From assembly GCA_934130375.1 (NCBI GenBank), contig CAKOXW010000001.1, forward strand, positions 496,001-560,000: a DNA stretch of 64,000 nucleotides. Direction: 5' to 3'. The stretch comes from an uncultured Bacilli bacterium (GTDB lineage Bacteria > Bacillota_I > Bacilli_A > RF39 > UBA660). Of this stretch, positions 9,506 to 17,479 are shown piece by piece (the stretch's first letter is position 1; every line of letters begins with the position of its first letter). A model generated the notes under the pieces. It did not search any database. It was not told the origin of the DNA and was given only the letters and a program-made list of their open reading frames with translations. Made by a program: the position numbers and the translations under genes.

Positions 9506-9953
9506 CATTTATTATTCTTTTTAATTCTATTAATGATTTTTTTATACTTTTACTTACTGCTTGGTGAGAAATATTTTCTAATTTGGCTATTTCCTGTAAA
9601 GTCATATCATTAAAATAATACATAATTATTCTCTTTCTGTCTTTTTTATCTAATTTATTTATTGAATCATATAGTACTTCATTTGCTATCTTCTTTATAA
9701 TCAAATCTTCTAACAATTCACTTTTATGTAATCTTCTTCTTTCTAAAGTAAATTCACATAATTCTGAATGTTCTATATGATTATCATATTCATTTAACTC
9801 TTTTAAATCATGTAATTCATATAAATCAAATAAATCATATATATCTTTAGTAACATAAACTTTATTTTTATTAAACTCAATCAAAAAACTATTTTCATCA
9901 TAACTTAGTGTGTATGGATTGTCTTTATATTTTCTTCTATTCTTTGTATACAT
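9495..9953 (-). CDS. Sigma-70 region 4-like transcriptional regulator
   Basis: 152 aa from ATG 9953, chosen because AGGAGG lies 5 nt upstream; the open frame extends further upstream without support. The C-terminus is a sigma-70 region 4 helix-turn-helix: KLDKKDRKRIIMYYFNDMTL then QEIAKLENISHQAVSKSIKK, the recognition helix. No region 2 is evident, so it resembles the short sigma-like proteins (ArpU or conjugative-transposon ORF7 type) of mobile elements. It is the last gene of the lysis/Rhs island on this strand. Its SD is buried in a 10-bp hairpin (9958-9989), and a terminator-like hairpin lies further upstream (10004-10049), so expression looks conditional. Confidence 0.7.
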   Translation of the reverse strand: MYTKNRRKYKDNPYTLSYDENSFLIEFNKNKVYVTKDIYDLFDLYELHDLKELNEYDNHIEHSELCEFTLERRRLHKSELLEDLIIKKIANEVLYDSINKLDKKDRKRIIMYYFNDMTLQEIAKLENISHQAVSKSIKKSLIELKRIINEGI

Positions 9954-9957
9954 TTTT

Positions 9958-9989
9958 CCTCCTAACCATTTTTTTAGATGATTAGGAGG
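9958..9989 (-). promoter_or_regulatory. Hairpin sequestering the Shine-Dalgarno of the sigma-like gene
   Basis: On the minus strand CCTCCTAATC pairs with GGTTAGGAGG (10 bp, one G-T pair) over a 12-nt loop. The second arm is the SD itself, 5 nt before the start codon. In this fold the ribosome site is fully paired. Confidence 0.65.
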
Positions 9990-10003
9990 ACCTCTAATAT
10001 ATA

Positions 10004-10049
10004 AAAAAATACTAGTCATATCTCGAGTTAAGATAAAACCAGTATTTTT
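10004..10049 (-). terminator. Attenuator-like hairpin upstream of the sigma-like gene
   Basis: On the minus strand AAATACTGGT...ACTAGTATTT forms a long imperfect stem followed by TTTTT, about 50 nt before the sigma-like start codon. It could be a terminator for transcripts coming from the endolysin gene. Confidence 0.5.
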
Positions 10050-10227
10050 AACCTTTACTTCATAGATTACTAACACGCAAACCACCAAATTAAAGACGAT
10101 ACTGCATGTCTTTTTCTACTATAAATAAAAATAAGCAATACAAAAAAATATACTGCTTAACTAATAACATTATAAATGATAAATTTATATATTTATAATA
10201 TTATTTATTTATATTTACACTATTTTA

Positions 10228-11037
10228 TTAAATTTGACTTATAAATGTTTTAATGTTATCAATCTTTTTTAATGCTTCTTCATATAAAGACTTATAATCA
10301 TTTGTTTTCAAACTTTCTAACCAACTACCATCATCAGCAATCCACATATCATTATCTATTCTATGCCATATATAATTATCTCTACTTACCTGTTCTAAAT
10401 CATTATATATTCCATCTTTTTTAACATATCCTAAAACTTTTCCACTTAAACTCGGACTATTTCTCACCCTTAAATCACTTACCTTGATTTTAATTTGTTT
10501 AATCGCCTCACATCTATCTTTTTCATCTATTATCATATTTTCAACTCTTTTCCACTTATATTTTGAATATTTAATTAATGTATCATTCTTTAAAAACAAT
10601 GCATCAAATGGTGCGATTGTATTATCAAACTTATAACATAATAAATTTGTTAATTTTTTAGCCATTTTAAATTTTCCTTGTTGTACTTCTAAATGGCAAT
10701 GAGTAAAAACGCCACCTAAAGTACCCATGTGAGAATACAATTCACCTTGTTTAAATAGGGTTCCTAATTTAGGAGGATTATTATCATGTGCAGTAATAAC
10801 TGTCATATAATCATACACCCCATTTGCGTACATTACTTTATTTAAACTTTCAAATGCAACAAAACCACCATTAGATTTTTTATCAACATAAACTACTTTA
10901 CCATCAAAAGGAGCATAAAGACAAGTATCGTTATATGGATTTAATACTCCAAAATCAATTGCTTTAGTATCTTTGTGAGTACCAATATTCATTGATTGAG
11001 ATTCCCATGTTTTATTGATAGGAAATAACGCTATCAT
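10228..11037 (-). CDS. Phage-type endolysin: M23 metallopeptidase plus SH3 domain
   Basis: 269 aa without signal peptide, as expected for a holin-dependent lysin. The M23 (lysostaphin-like) domain spans about residues 15-140 with the zinc ligands in GTHKDTKAIDFG (His and Asp) and THCHLEVQ (HxH). These enzymes cut peptide cross-links in peptidoglycan. An SH3b cell-wall binding domain follows (about 180-240: VRNSPSLSGKVLGYVKKDG). The start overlaps the holin gene stop by 4 bp, showing translational coupling in a lysis cassette. No structural phage genes are visible nearby, so it is a prophage remnant or part of a domesticated release system. Confidence 0.82.
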   Translation of the reverse strand: MIALFPINKTWESQSMNIGTHKDTKAIDFGVLNPYNDTCLYAPFDGKVVYVDKKSNGGFVAFESLNKVMYANGVYDYMTVITAHDNNPPKLGTLFKQGELYSHMGTLGGVFTHCHLEVQQGKFKMAKKLTNLLCYKFDNTIAPFDALFLKNDTLIKYSKYKWKRVENMIIDEKDRCEAIKQIKIKVSDLRVRNSPSLSGKVLGYVKKDGIYNDLEQVSRDNYIWHRIDNDMWIADDGSWLESLKTNDYKSLYEEALKKIDNIKTFISQI

Positions 11038-11360
11038 AATTTATTTTCAATCTTTATACCAAGCAATTTCCTAAGCTTTATAAAAGATTGCCCTCCATAA
11101 TATATAATTCCAAGAGTAAATATTGTTTTTATGCCAAATAAAATATTCACTTCACTATTATCTATATTTGTAATAACAATATCTTCATTTAATGCCCCAG
11201 CAATATATAAAAAAATAATACCTATTATCATAGATATATATTTTATAAAACTCTTCAACATTTTGTTTTTATCAAAAGCACCTTTAATTTTAGCAATTGT
11301 TATCCCAAATAGCAAATTAGATAATATACAAAGAAATAATCCAAATGCAACATTAAACAT
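11034..11360 (-). CDS. Holin-like small membrane protein
   Basis: 108 aa from ATG 11360 (SD AGGAGGTGA 5 nt upstream; the longer open frame is not supported). It has three hydrophobic segments (about 3-24, 38-57, 74-95) and a basic C-terminus ending KIENKL. Position between another small phage-like membrane protein and the endolysin makes it the likely holin, which opens the membrane so the lysin can reach the wall. The family assignment rests on size, topology and context. Confidence 0.6.
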   Translation of the reverse strand: MFNVAFGLFLCILSNLLFGITIAKIKGAFDKNKMLKSFIKYISMIIGIIFLYIAGALNEDIVITNIDNSEVNILFGIKTIFTLGIIYYGGQSFIKLRKLLGIKIENKL

Positions 11361-11649
11361 ATTTATCACCTCCTGTACTTGGTAATTCATATAATTTATT
11401 TACCATTGATGTTATCATACCATCTCCACCCAATCTATGGTAATTTTTATATATTTCCTCTACATTTTCTTTTATATAACTAGGACAATACCCAAGTTCT
11501 ACATATAATTCATATAATCTTACTATTTCATTACTTAATAATGCCTTTATTCCACTCTTAACACCGATATATTGTTTAAACATATAAAGCAATAAACCAG
11601 TTACAGTAGTAAATAATACTTCTAACCAATAATTTAATACAAATTCCAT
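11353..11649 (-). CDS. Phage-like membrane protein of the lysis cassette
   Basis: 98 aa with one N-terminal membrane segment and a cytoplasmic tail in which LYELYVELGYCPSYIKENVE and YHRLGGDGMITSMVNKLYEL match a pattern I recall from Firmicutes prophage holin-region proteins (kY.ekGyCPiya.e....Y..y..LGG.g....l..kl..LP). It overlaps the next gene by 8 bp. The third component of the lysis cassette, of unknown exact role. SD AGAGGAGG before ATG 11649. Confidence 0.6.
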   Translation of the reverse strand: MEFVLNYWLEVLFTTVTGLLLYMFKQYIGVKSGIKALLSNEIVRLYELYVELGYCPSYIKENVEEIYKNYHRLGGDGMITSMVNKLYELPSTGGDKYV

Positions 11650-11670
11650 TAATACCTCCTCTCAAATATA

Positions 11671-11713
11671 AAAAAGAGTTAAATAATTAATTTAAAAGTT
11701 AACTATTTAACTC
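11671..11713 (-). terminator. Terminator between the immunity gene and the lysis cassette
   Basis: On the minus strand GAGTTAAATA and TATTTAACTC form a perfect 10-bp stem followed by TTTTTTAT, ending 20 nt before the first lysis gene. Confidence 0.75.
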
Positions 11714-11804
11714 ATTAACATCTATTTATTACACAAAATACATCTTATATGTTATCTCAATATCACATAATACGAATTAAAAATTTACCACAAAATATAT
11801 CTTT

Positions 11805-11834
11805 TTATATATAACCACTTTATATATAACCACT
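11805..11834 (-). repeat. 15-bp tandem duplication at the immunity gene stop codon
   Basis: The unit TTATATATAACCACT occurs twice head-to-tail (11805-11819, 11820-11834) and overlaps the stop codon of the immunity candidate. It is a local slippage duplication. Confidence 0.7.
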
Positions 11835-12381
11835 ATTGTACAACTTCAAAGGAAAACAAAGTATCTTCATTTAAATCTAATATTAGTAATAAAAAATGGT
11901 CATTTTTATCAAAATTTACAGGATTTCTATAAACTTTTGATTTATCTAAAAAATTTCTTGTCAAAAGTAAATAATAATTTGAAACATCCAACATTTTTTC
12001 TTTTTCTATATAAGAATTATATAAGAACTTTTCATCATCTGATAATTCATCGTAATATGCTTTTAAAACCTCATCAACATATTCTACATCCATTTCATAC
12101 ATTTGTTTTTTTATACTTGGTACTTTCTCTTTTTCATAATACCAAATTGAAAGCTTCTCACCATCCTGAAAGTCAATATTAAAAATTTGATTAATATTGC
12201 TAGGAGTTGGCAATTTTAAACTCCAATTATCTTTCATTGCACTTTTTTGTGGCCAATATTTTATATCATTTTTAAATGATGAATAATCAAGACTAACCAA
12301 ATAATTAAAAGATGAATATATTAATAAACCACTTAATGCAAGTATTGCAATAAATAGTAAAATACTTGTCCTTGTTTTCAA
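11833..12381 (-). CDS. Candidate membrane-anchored immunity protein for the Rhs toxin
   Basis: 182 aa starting with TTG at 12381 (SD GGAGGT 5 nt upstream), overlapping the toxin stop codon as TTGA. It has one N-terminal membrane segment (about 6-27), then an acidic, charged domain facing outward (inferred). The small gene directly behind and coupled to an Rhs C-terminal toxin is normally its immunity protein. An extracytoplasmic location would suit a toxin acting in the envelope. No family recognised. Confidence 0.5.
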   Translation of the reverse strand: MKTRTSILLFIAILALSGLLIYSSFNYLVSLDYSSFKNDIKYWPQKSAMKDNWSLKLPTPSNINQIFNIDFQDGEKLSIWYYEKEKVPSIKKQMYEMDVEYVDEVLKAYYDELSDDEKFLYNSYIEKEKMLDVSNYYLLLTRNFLDKSKVYRNPVNFDKNDHFLLLILDLNEDTLFSFEVVQ

Positions 12382-13127
12382 AATCTACCTCCTCCATTCA
12401 TATATTGTACAGAAAAATTCACATCCCAGTAATACGTTCCAAGCATGTATGTTTCTTGCATATAAAATCCAAGATAATTTGCTGCATCCGAAGTTGTTTC
12501 AAATGTATCTGGTCTATCAAAATCATATTTATCAGACAGTCTAACCTCAACATTCCAATAGTCAGCAGTCTTTTCTCCACTAATTTCTAAGTCAGCTCTG
12601 CCTACTGAATAATGTAAATCACCACTAATGAATTCTGTTGATGTTTTACAATTAGTAAAGTTTCTACCTTCATTTTTAATAATACAATCTCTAATTGCAG
12701 AGGTAACCTCATCACTTTCTTTTGCTTTGTTTGATATTTTATTTTTCATATGCTTTGTCATTGGCAATTTAGGATAGTACATTGCCTTTGTAAACATATC
12801 AGCAGATAAATCTTGTTTTTTAGTTCTAAGGTAAATATTGGATGTTGCAGCAATGGCAGTTTTTATCATTTTATACGCTTTTGATACAACTGAAATAATT
12901 TTTCTAAAAAATATCCCCTCAGAATCCATATTGCCAACAGGATTATTGCTACAATATGCATATAAATTGTGCCCTATAATATCAGTATTACCATTTATAA
13001 TACCATCTGCATTTATAAATCTTCCCCATTCAGGATTATAATATCTACTATTTAGATAATATAAATTAGTTTCTCTATCATAGTAATAACTCCTATATCT
13101 AAATGGATTTATAATTGCTATCATCAT
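12378..13127 (-). CDS. Orphan Rhs core fragment fused to a C-terminal toxin domain
   Basis: 249 aa. Residues 7-75 are the conserved end of an Rhs repeat-associated core: NPFRYRSYYYDRETNLYYLN, SRYYNPEWGRFINADG, NLYAYCSNNPVGNMDSEG. A full Rhs protein has over 1000 residues of YD repeats before this, so it is a displaced orphan tip rather than a complete toxin. The rest (about 80-249) is the variable toxin part, ending with two beta-rich segments GDLHYSVGRADLEISG and VEVRLSDKYDFDRPD. The DxYD pattern recalls colicin-M-type lipid II hydrolases, but without an alignment this is only a hint. No signal peptide; no good SD before the start at 13127. Confidence 0.7.
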   Translation of the reverse strand: MMIAIINPFRYRSYYYDRETNLYYLNSRYYNPEWGRFINADGIINGNTDIIGHNLYAYCSNNPVGNMDSEGIFFRKIISVVSKAYKMIKTAIAATSNIYLRTKKQDLSADMFTKAMYYPKLPMTKHMKNKISNKAKESDEVTSAIRDCIIKNEGRNFTNCKTSTEFISGDLHYSVGRADLEISGEKTADYWNVEVRLSDKYDFDRPDTFETTSDAANYLGFYMQETYMLGTYYWDVNFSVQYMNGGGRF

Positions 13128-13167
13128 ATACTATTTCTTCGTTATATTTTAATATTTAAGTCTCATT

Positions 13168-13653
13168 TTACCCTGTTTCTAAATCAATAAATTTACTATA
13201 TTTAAAACCACAACAATTACATCTTATAGTAATCCATATCCAAGTATATGCATTACCTATATCTCTTATTTTATATTCATAAAGTTCTTGAACGTCAGGA
13301 TATTCATATCTTAAAAATATAGAAAAATCATTGTTAAGACACTTTTTACATTTTAAAGAAGTTGTTTTAACTTTTGATACCTGGTCACTTTTATAATTAT
13401 CATACCCATCACAATTATTATCATAAATTAAATGCATTTTTTTACATTTTTTACATCGGGATTTTAAGACTACAATATTATTTTTGGGTGCTAAAAACAT
13501 TTTAGAAAAAAAACTATGATCAATTTCCCCAAAATACAAAAGTTCAAAATTGCTTGAATCGCAACATGCAAAATTTCCACAAACTATTGTGTTATATCTT
13601 TTTTGATTTATATTTAAATTTTTCAAATTTGACTCTAATCTTTTTGGTACCAA
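13168..13653 (-). CDS. Zinc-ribbon protein, possible immunity protein of a displaced Rhs module
   Basis: 161 aa beginning with TTG at 13653, chosen because AGGAGG stands 7 nt upstream. Several Cys pairs suggest zinc binding: CGNFACC, CKKCKK, LKCKKCLNN and RCNCCGF, spaced as two or more ribbons. No membrane segment. It follows a toxin-like remnant (13666-13809), the arrangement seen in arrays of displaced Rhs toxin/immunity modules, so an immunity role is an inference. It could also be a stand-alone nucleic-acid-binding protein. Confidence 0.45.
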   Translation of the reverse strand: MVPKRLESNLKNLNINQKRYNTIVCGNFACCDSSNFELLYFGEIDHSFFSKMFLAPKNNIVVLKSRCKKCKKMHLIYDNNCDGYDNYKSDQVSKVKTTSLKCKKCLNNDFSIFLRYEYPDVQELYEYKIRDIGNAYTWIWITIRCNCCGFKYSKFIDLETG

Positions 13654-13665
13654 AAGTGCACCTCC

Positions 13666-13809
13666 TCATCCAAATAATTTACGAACCCAACTAATTATTT
13701 TTCCTGTTGTTCCCGGATTAATTTTCAACATCTTGTTGATTTTATCACTTATATAAGATATTTTTTGTCTCGGGCTGACAACCTCAAACACAGATTTTAT
13801 TAAATTTGT
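13666..13809 (-). pseudogene. Remnant of an Rhs-type toxin C-terminus
   Basis: An open frame without a start codon or SD encodes about 48 residues ending ...SYISDKINKMLKINPGTTGK and IISWVRKLFG before TGA at 13666-13668, just ahead of the SD of the 161-aa gene. The position directly before a candidate immunity gene suggests the tip of a displaced toxin module. The upstream in-frame stop shows it is truncated. Confidence 0.35.
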
Positions 13810-13817
13810 GTTTTTTT
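13787..13817 (+). terminator. Plus-strand terminator-like hairpin
   Basis: AACACA...TGTGTT (outer 6 bp plus inner A-T pairs) followed by TTTTT on the plus strand. No plus-strand gene is visible before it, so its role is unclear. Confidence 0.35.
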
Positions 13818-13834
13818 AATTTGTATAATATATA

Positions 13835-13860
13835 TTACTTAAGCCCTCGACTACATATAA
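13835..13860 (-). repeat. Dispersed 3'-flank repeat, copy 2
   Basis: The minus strand reads ATATGTAGTCGAGGGCTTAA, 2 nt after the tyrS stop codon and at the junction with the accessory island. Related to the copies at 1611, 24803 and 43193. Confidence 0.5.
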
Positions 13861-13861
13861 A

Positions 13862-15097
13862 TTAGTATTTTATGTTAACTAAATAATATTTTTTCTTACC
13901 TCTTCTTACAATAATATACTTATTATCAATAGAATTATCTTTTGTAATTATTGTATCTAAATCAGTAATCCTTTCTCCATTTATAGATATCGCACCAGTA
14001 GTTATAAACTCCCTTGCTTCTCTTTTAGAAGAACATATATTAGTATCTACTAATAAATCAACTATATTCTTATCACTTTCCATATCACTATTTGGAACAT
14101 CTTTAAATACTTTTCCAATTAAATTAGTATCAATATCCTTAACATTACCACTAAATAATGCTTCACTTATTTTAACAGCCTTCTCATACTCTTCTTTACC
14201 ATGCAAATCAGTAATAATTTCTTTTGCTAAAGTCTTTTGAGCAAGTCTTAAATGAGGTTCCTCATTATGTTTTTTTACAACTTCCATTATTTCTTCTGGA
14301 GATAAAAATGTAAATATTTTTAAATAACTTTCACACATACTATCATCTGTATTAATTAAGTATTGATATAACTCATAAGAAGATGTTTTATTAATATCTA
14401 ACCAAAGAGCATTACCTTCTGACTTACCAAACTTATTACCTTGTGCATCAAGTACTAAAGGCATTGTAAATCCATATACTTCCTTACCAGTTTTCTTTCT
14501 AATTAAATCAATACCAGTAGTAATATTACCCCATTGGTCAGAACCTTCTGCTTGCATTACACAATTATATTTTTCATATAAATGAAGAAAATCATAACCT
14601 TGCATTAATGTATAACTAAATTCTGCATATGTAATACCTGTTTCTAATCTTCTATTAATTATATCTTTAGCAAGCATATAATTTACATTAATGTATTTAC
14701 CTACATCTCTAAGAAAATCAAGGTAATTATAATCTTTCATCCAATCATAGTTATTTACTATTGTTGCTCTACCATCAAATATTCTATCTACTTGTTTCTT
14801 AATTCCCTCTAAGTTTTTGTTTAATGTATCCTTTGCAATAATCTCACGTTCTGCGGTAGGTCTTGGATCACCAATTAAACCAGTTGCTCCACCTACTAAT
14901 AATATTGGATGATGTCCAGCATTAGCAAGTCTTTTTGCAGTTAACAATGAAGAATAATGCCCTAAATGCAAACTATCAGCAGTAGGGTCAGTTCCCCAAT
15001 AAAATGTAATTTGTTCATTGTTTAACTTATCCTCAATATCACTTCCTGCTATATCTTTAACTAAACCTCTCCATTTTAATTCATCAAATAATTTCAT
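13862..15097 (-). CDS. tyrS: Tyrosyl-tRNA synthetase
   Basis: 411 aa class I synthetase that charges tRNA-Tyr. The HIGH signature is seen as SLHLGHYSSLL (about residues 38-48) and the KMSKS loop as KFGKSEG (about 227-233), the form usual in bacterial TyrRS. A C-terminal S4-like RNA-binding domain follows (about 340-405: REAREFITTGAISINGERI). Length is normal. Expression should be controlled by the T-box leader directly upstream (tyrosine codon TAC in the specifier position). A separate transcript ending at a dispersed repeat. Confidence 0.96.
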   Translation of the reverse strand: MKLFDELKWRGLVKDIAGSDIEDKLNNEQITFYWGTDPTADSLHLGHYSSLLTAKRLANAGHHPILLVGGATGLIGDPRPTAEREIIAKDTLNKNLEGIKKQVDRIFDGRATIVNNYDWMKDYNYLDFLRDVGKYINVNYMLAKDIINRRLETGITYAEFSYTLMQGYDFLHLYEKYNCVMQAEGSDQWGNITTGIDLIRKKTGKEVYGFTMPLVLDAQGNKFGKSEGNALWLDINKTSSYELYQYLINTDDSMCESYLKIFTFLSPEEIMEVVKKHNEEPHLRLAQKTLAKEIITDLHGKEEYEKAVKISEALFSGNVKDIDTNLIGKVFKDVPNSDMESDKNIVDLLVDTNICSSKREAREFITTGAISINGERITDLDTIITKDNSIDNKYIIVRRGKKKYYLVNIKY

Positions 15098-15117
15098 AAT
15101 TCTCCTCCTAAAAAATA

Positions 15118-15290
15118 AAAAAATCTATAATCTAAGGACGCATAAGCGCGGTACCACCTTAGTTCATAGATTTCTATGCTCTTAAATTATAACGGATTAA
15201 CCCGATTGACGTAATTCATTTTAACATTTGTCTAGTTTACACCACCACTAAATCTCTTTATTTCAAATAATTAAAACTACTAATTAATTA
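15118..15290 (-). promoter_or_regulatory. T-box riboswitch (tyrosine) of tyrS
   Basis: On the minus strand: a GTGGTGGTG-type Stem I region, specifier TAC (15211-15213) following GAA, the T-box sequence AAGGTGGTACCGCG (15147-15160), and a terminator stem CTATGAACTAAGG/CCTTAGATTATAG followed by TTTTTT. Uncharged tRNA-Tyr would bind specifier and T-box and favour the antiterminator. Confidence 0.9.
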
Positions 15291-15331
15291 TCAATTGCAT
15301 TTAGTATATAACTAAATAATTATTTTGTCAA

Positions 15332-15724
15332 TTACTCACTTTCTAATTTTTCAAGTACTTTTCTAGTAACACTTGCTAATTCTTTTTTAACACTCTTAGC
15401 AGCATTCTCAACAACAGGTTTACCAGATTCCTTAGCAAGTAAAACTAATTCCTCTACTTTACCTTTTAATACTAAAGACTTCTCTTTTGCTATTGAAAGA
15501 ACTTTCTCTTTATCTAAATCTTTAATCTCATTTTCTATTTCTTCAATCTTTTTCTCTAATTTATCTTTAACTTCTTCTTTATCCATACCTTTTACTTTAT
15601 CAAGAAGTTCTTTTAAACTATTAGATAAATCAGTTCTTGTTTCCTTTCCACTTTTAGGTGCGAATAAAAGCCCTAAAGTTGCTCCAATAACTGCTCCTTT
15701 TAAAAATCCACATTTCTTACTCAT
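15332..15724 (-). CDS. YtxH domain protein
   Basis: 130 aa. The N-terminus GFLKGAVIGATLGLLFAPKSGKETR is the YtxH signature (Gly-rich membrane segment followed by LFAPKSGxExR), shown here only as a short hallmark; the rest is a lysine/glutamate-rich amphipathic helix with apolipoprotein-like heptads. Function of YtxH proteins is not settled; they are linked to envelope stress in Bacilli. It overlaps the DUF948 gene by 8 bp, a pairing (ytxG-ytxH) conserved in Bacillus. Confidence 0.8.
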   Translation of the reverse strand: MSKKCGFLKGAVIGATLGLLFAPKSGKETRTDLSNSLKELLDKVKGMDKEEVKDKLEKKIEEIENEIKDLDKEKVLSIAKEKSLVLKGKVEELVLLAKESGKPVVENAAKSVKKELASVTRKVLEKLESE

Positions 15725-16022
15725 TATCTTCTTCCTCCTCTTTTTTATTATATTTTTTATTTTTAAATCCTAGTACTAAATTACTAAGTCTATCTACAAA
15801 TTTATTAGTAACTAAAGTAATTTTATCAGTTGCAAAATCAATAAGGCCAAATATTCCATCTAATGATTTAACTTTCTTATTAACATCATCTACAACTACA
15901 TTAAGTTTATTAATAGTTGCTACTAACTTAATTGTTAATACTATTAATACTACTAATAATATAAATAACGCTAAATAGACAAATAATGGTAATGCTGTTT
16001 GCAATATTTCAACAAATGTCAT
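15717..16022 (-). CDS. DUF948 (YtxG-like) membrane protein
   Basis: 101 aa with one N-terminal membrane helix (about 12-33) followed by a coiled-coil segment (LNVVVDDVNKKVKSLDGIFG) and a lysine/glutamate tail. Matches DUF948/YtxG in size and layout. Overlaps its neighbours on both sides (1 bp and 8 bp), so it is translated in one operon with the YtxH protein and the acidic cytoplasmic protein upstream. Confidence 0.75.
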   Translation of the reverse strand: MTFVEILQTALPLFVYLALFILLVVLIVLTIKLVATINKLNVVVDDVNKKVKSLDGIFGLIDFATDKITLVTNKFVDRLSNLVLGFKNKKYNKKEEEEDNE

Positions 16023-16735
16023 TATTCCTTATCTCCTTCCTCATTTTTATACATACTATCAACAAGTGAATAGAAATCATCATCTGTATTAGTATCATTT
16101 AATAACTCATCAATAGACGCTATCTTATCATCTACTTCTTTTTCATTTGCTTTAGTTTCTGCTTGTTCAATAGTTAAACTCTTAATATCAGTTTCCTCTT
16201 CTTTAAAAGCATCAACTGTTTTATTCTCTTCTTCTCTTTTTTCTTCTCTAGTCTTAGTAACTACTTCTTCACCATATGCCTTCTTAATAACAGTATCTAT
16301 ATCAACACCATTATCATTACTAACTCTATTCCCATCCTTAGTGGTAATATCTTCTTTAGAATAGTTTTTATCTAATACACCATATACTGGAGATATAACT
16401 AATGAAGGTTTAAATACTTTCTTCTGAGGCTTAGTATCTCTCTTAATTAAATCCTCATACTTAGTATTTTCTCTTTCTAATACATTTATACTCTTAGTTT
16501 TCTTTTTCTCTTCTTTAAAATCTTCATCTTCAAATATTATTGGAAATTTAAAATTCTCTTTAGAATTTACTAACTCCCTATCACTAAAAGTATCTTCAAC
16601 TGGTAATTCTCTTTCTCTTTTTTGAATTACTGGTTCTTCTTTTTTAATTTCTTCTACTTTTGGAACACTCCTTACTGGTTCCTCATCAATATCATCTTCC
16701 ATAAATACATTTTTTAATTTATCAAATAGTCCCAT
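16022..16735 (-). CDS. Acidic low-complexity cytoplasmic protein, unknown function
   Basis: 237 aa from ATG 16735 (AGGTGA SD 7 nt upstream). It starts MGLFDKLKNVFMEDD, resembling the membrane-targeting helix of SepF-type division proteins, but the rest is a charged, Glu/Lys-rich linker with one conserved-looking patch, FKPSLVISPVYGVLDKNY (about 115-132). That patch resembles a motif I associate with uncharacterised Firmicutes proteins in ytxG-type operons. First of three overlapping genes with DUF948 and YtxH; a role in envelope or division is only inferred from that context. Confidence 0.5.
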   Translation of the reverse strand: MGLFDKLKNVFMEDDIDEEPVRSVPKVEEIKKEEPVIQKRERELPVEDTFSDRELVNSKENFKFPIIFEDEDFKEEKKKTKSINVLERENTKYEDLIKRDTKPQKKVFKPSLVISPVYGVLDKNYSKEDITTKDGNRVSNDNGVDIDTVIKKAYGEEVVTKTREEKREEENKTVDAFKEEETDIKSLTIEQAETKANEKEVDDKIASIDELLNDTNTDDDFYSLVDSMYKNEEGDKE

Positions 16736-16747
16736 TTTAATCACCTA

Positions 16748-17392
16748 TTAATTCCCTTCATTACCTATATTATTTTCATCAGATTTAACTTTATAATCAT
16801 CATACTTATTAATGTAATCAATAAAGTTGCCTTCCTTTTTTGGTGTATAAAAATCAAATTTCTCTTCCTTTAACTTATCATCACTATTATTAAGTTCTAA
16901 ATTAGTAACTGAATTATTAAACACTAAAGAATTAGTAATATAACACATATTAATTATAGTTTTACTCAAATTATCATAATCAACATAAGCCTCAATCTTA
17001 GCATAATTATAATACATTTCAACTTTATATAATTCATTAACTTTCTCTATATTTATATATCCCTTTTTATTATTATAATCAAGATATTTAGAATAATAAA
17101 TACTATCATTTTTTACAAAATCTACTTCTTTTTTATAATAATAACCAACTACATCAACATATAAATAATATTTATACCCATTATAATCAAGAACTTCATT
17201 ATAATCTTTCTTAGCATCAACCTTTATTTCATTAGGTAAATAATACTTATATCCTTCAGAATAAGTATTAACTAACTTAGTATTCTTACCTAAAAATGTA
17301 TTTAATATTGTATTTGTATCATCACTTACAATATCATTATAACACCCAGTTAATAGCAATATACTTATAAGCAGTACCATAACTTTTTTCAT
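16748..17392 (-). CDS. Putative lipoprotein
   Basis: 214 aa with a lipoprotein signal peptide: MKKVMVLLISILLLTGCYND, lipobox LTGC, so lipid-anchored on the outer face of the membrane. The mature part is rich in Tyr, Asn and Lys with alternating charged beta-strand-like stretches. No known family seen. It ends 12 bp before the acidic cytoplasmic gene, so probably the first gene of that operon. Confidence 0.6.
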   Translation of the reverse strand: MKKVMVLLISILLLTGCYNDIVSDDTNTILNTFLGKNTKLVNTYSEGYKYYLPNEIKVDAKKDYNEVLDYNGYKYYLYVDVVGYYYKKEVDFVKNDSIYYSKYLDYNNKKGYINIEKVNELYKVEMYYNYAKIEAYVDYDNLSKTIINMCYITNSLVFNNSVTNLELNNSDDKLKEEKFDFYTPKKEGNFIDYINKYDDYKVKSDENNIGNEGN

Positions 17393-17479
17393 AAGTCACC
17401 TTCCTACTTTTTATATTATAACATTTATTTATAATAAATAAAACATTTTTTTAACTAAAAAAGTACACATATTGTGCAC

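Noticed and set aside
9954..10088. N-terminal extension of the sigma-like protein to 197 aa
   Set aside because: The strong SD lies directly before ATG 9953, and the upstream part contains regulatory hairpins.
12378..12381. TGA as a tryptophan codon (Mycoplasma code)
   Set aside because: TGA ends the Rhs-toxin gene exactly at the coupled start of the next gene, and long frames use TGG for Trp.
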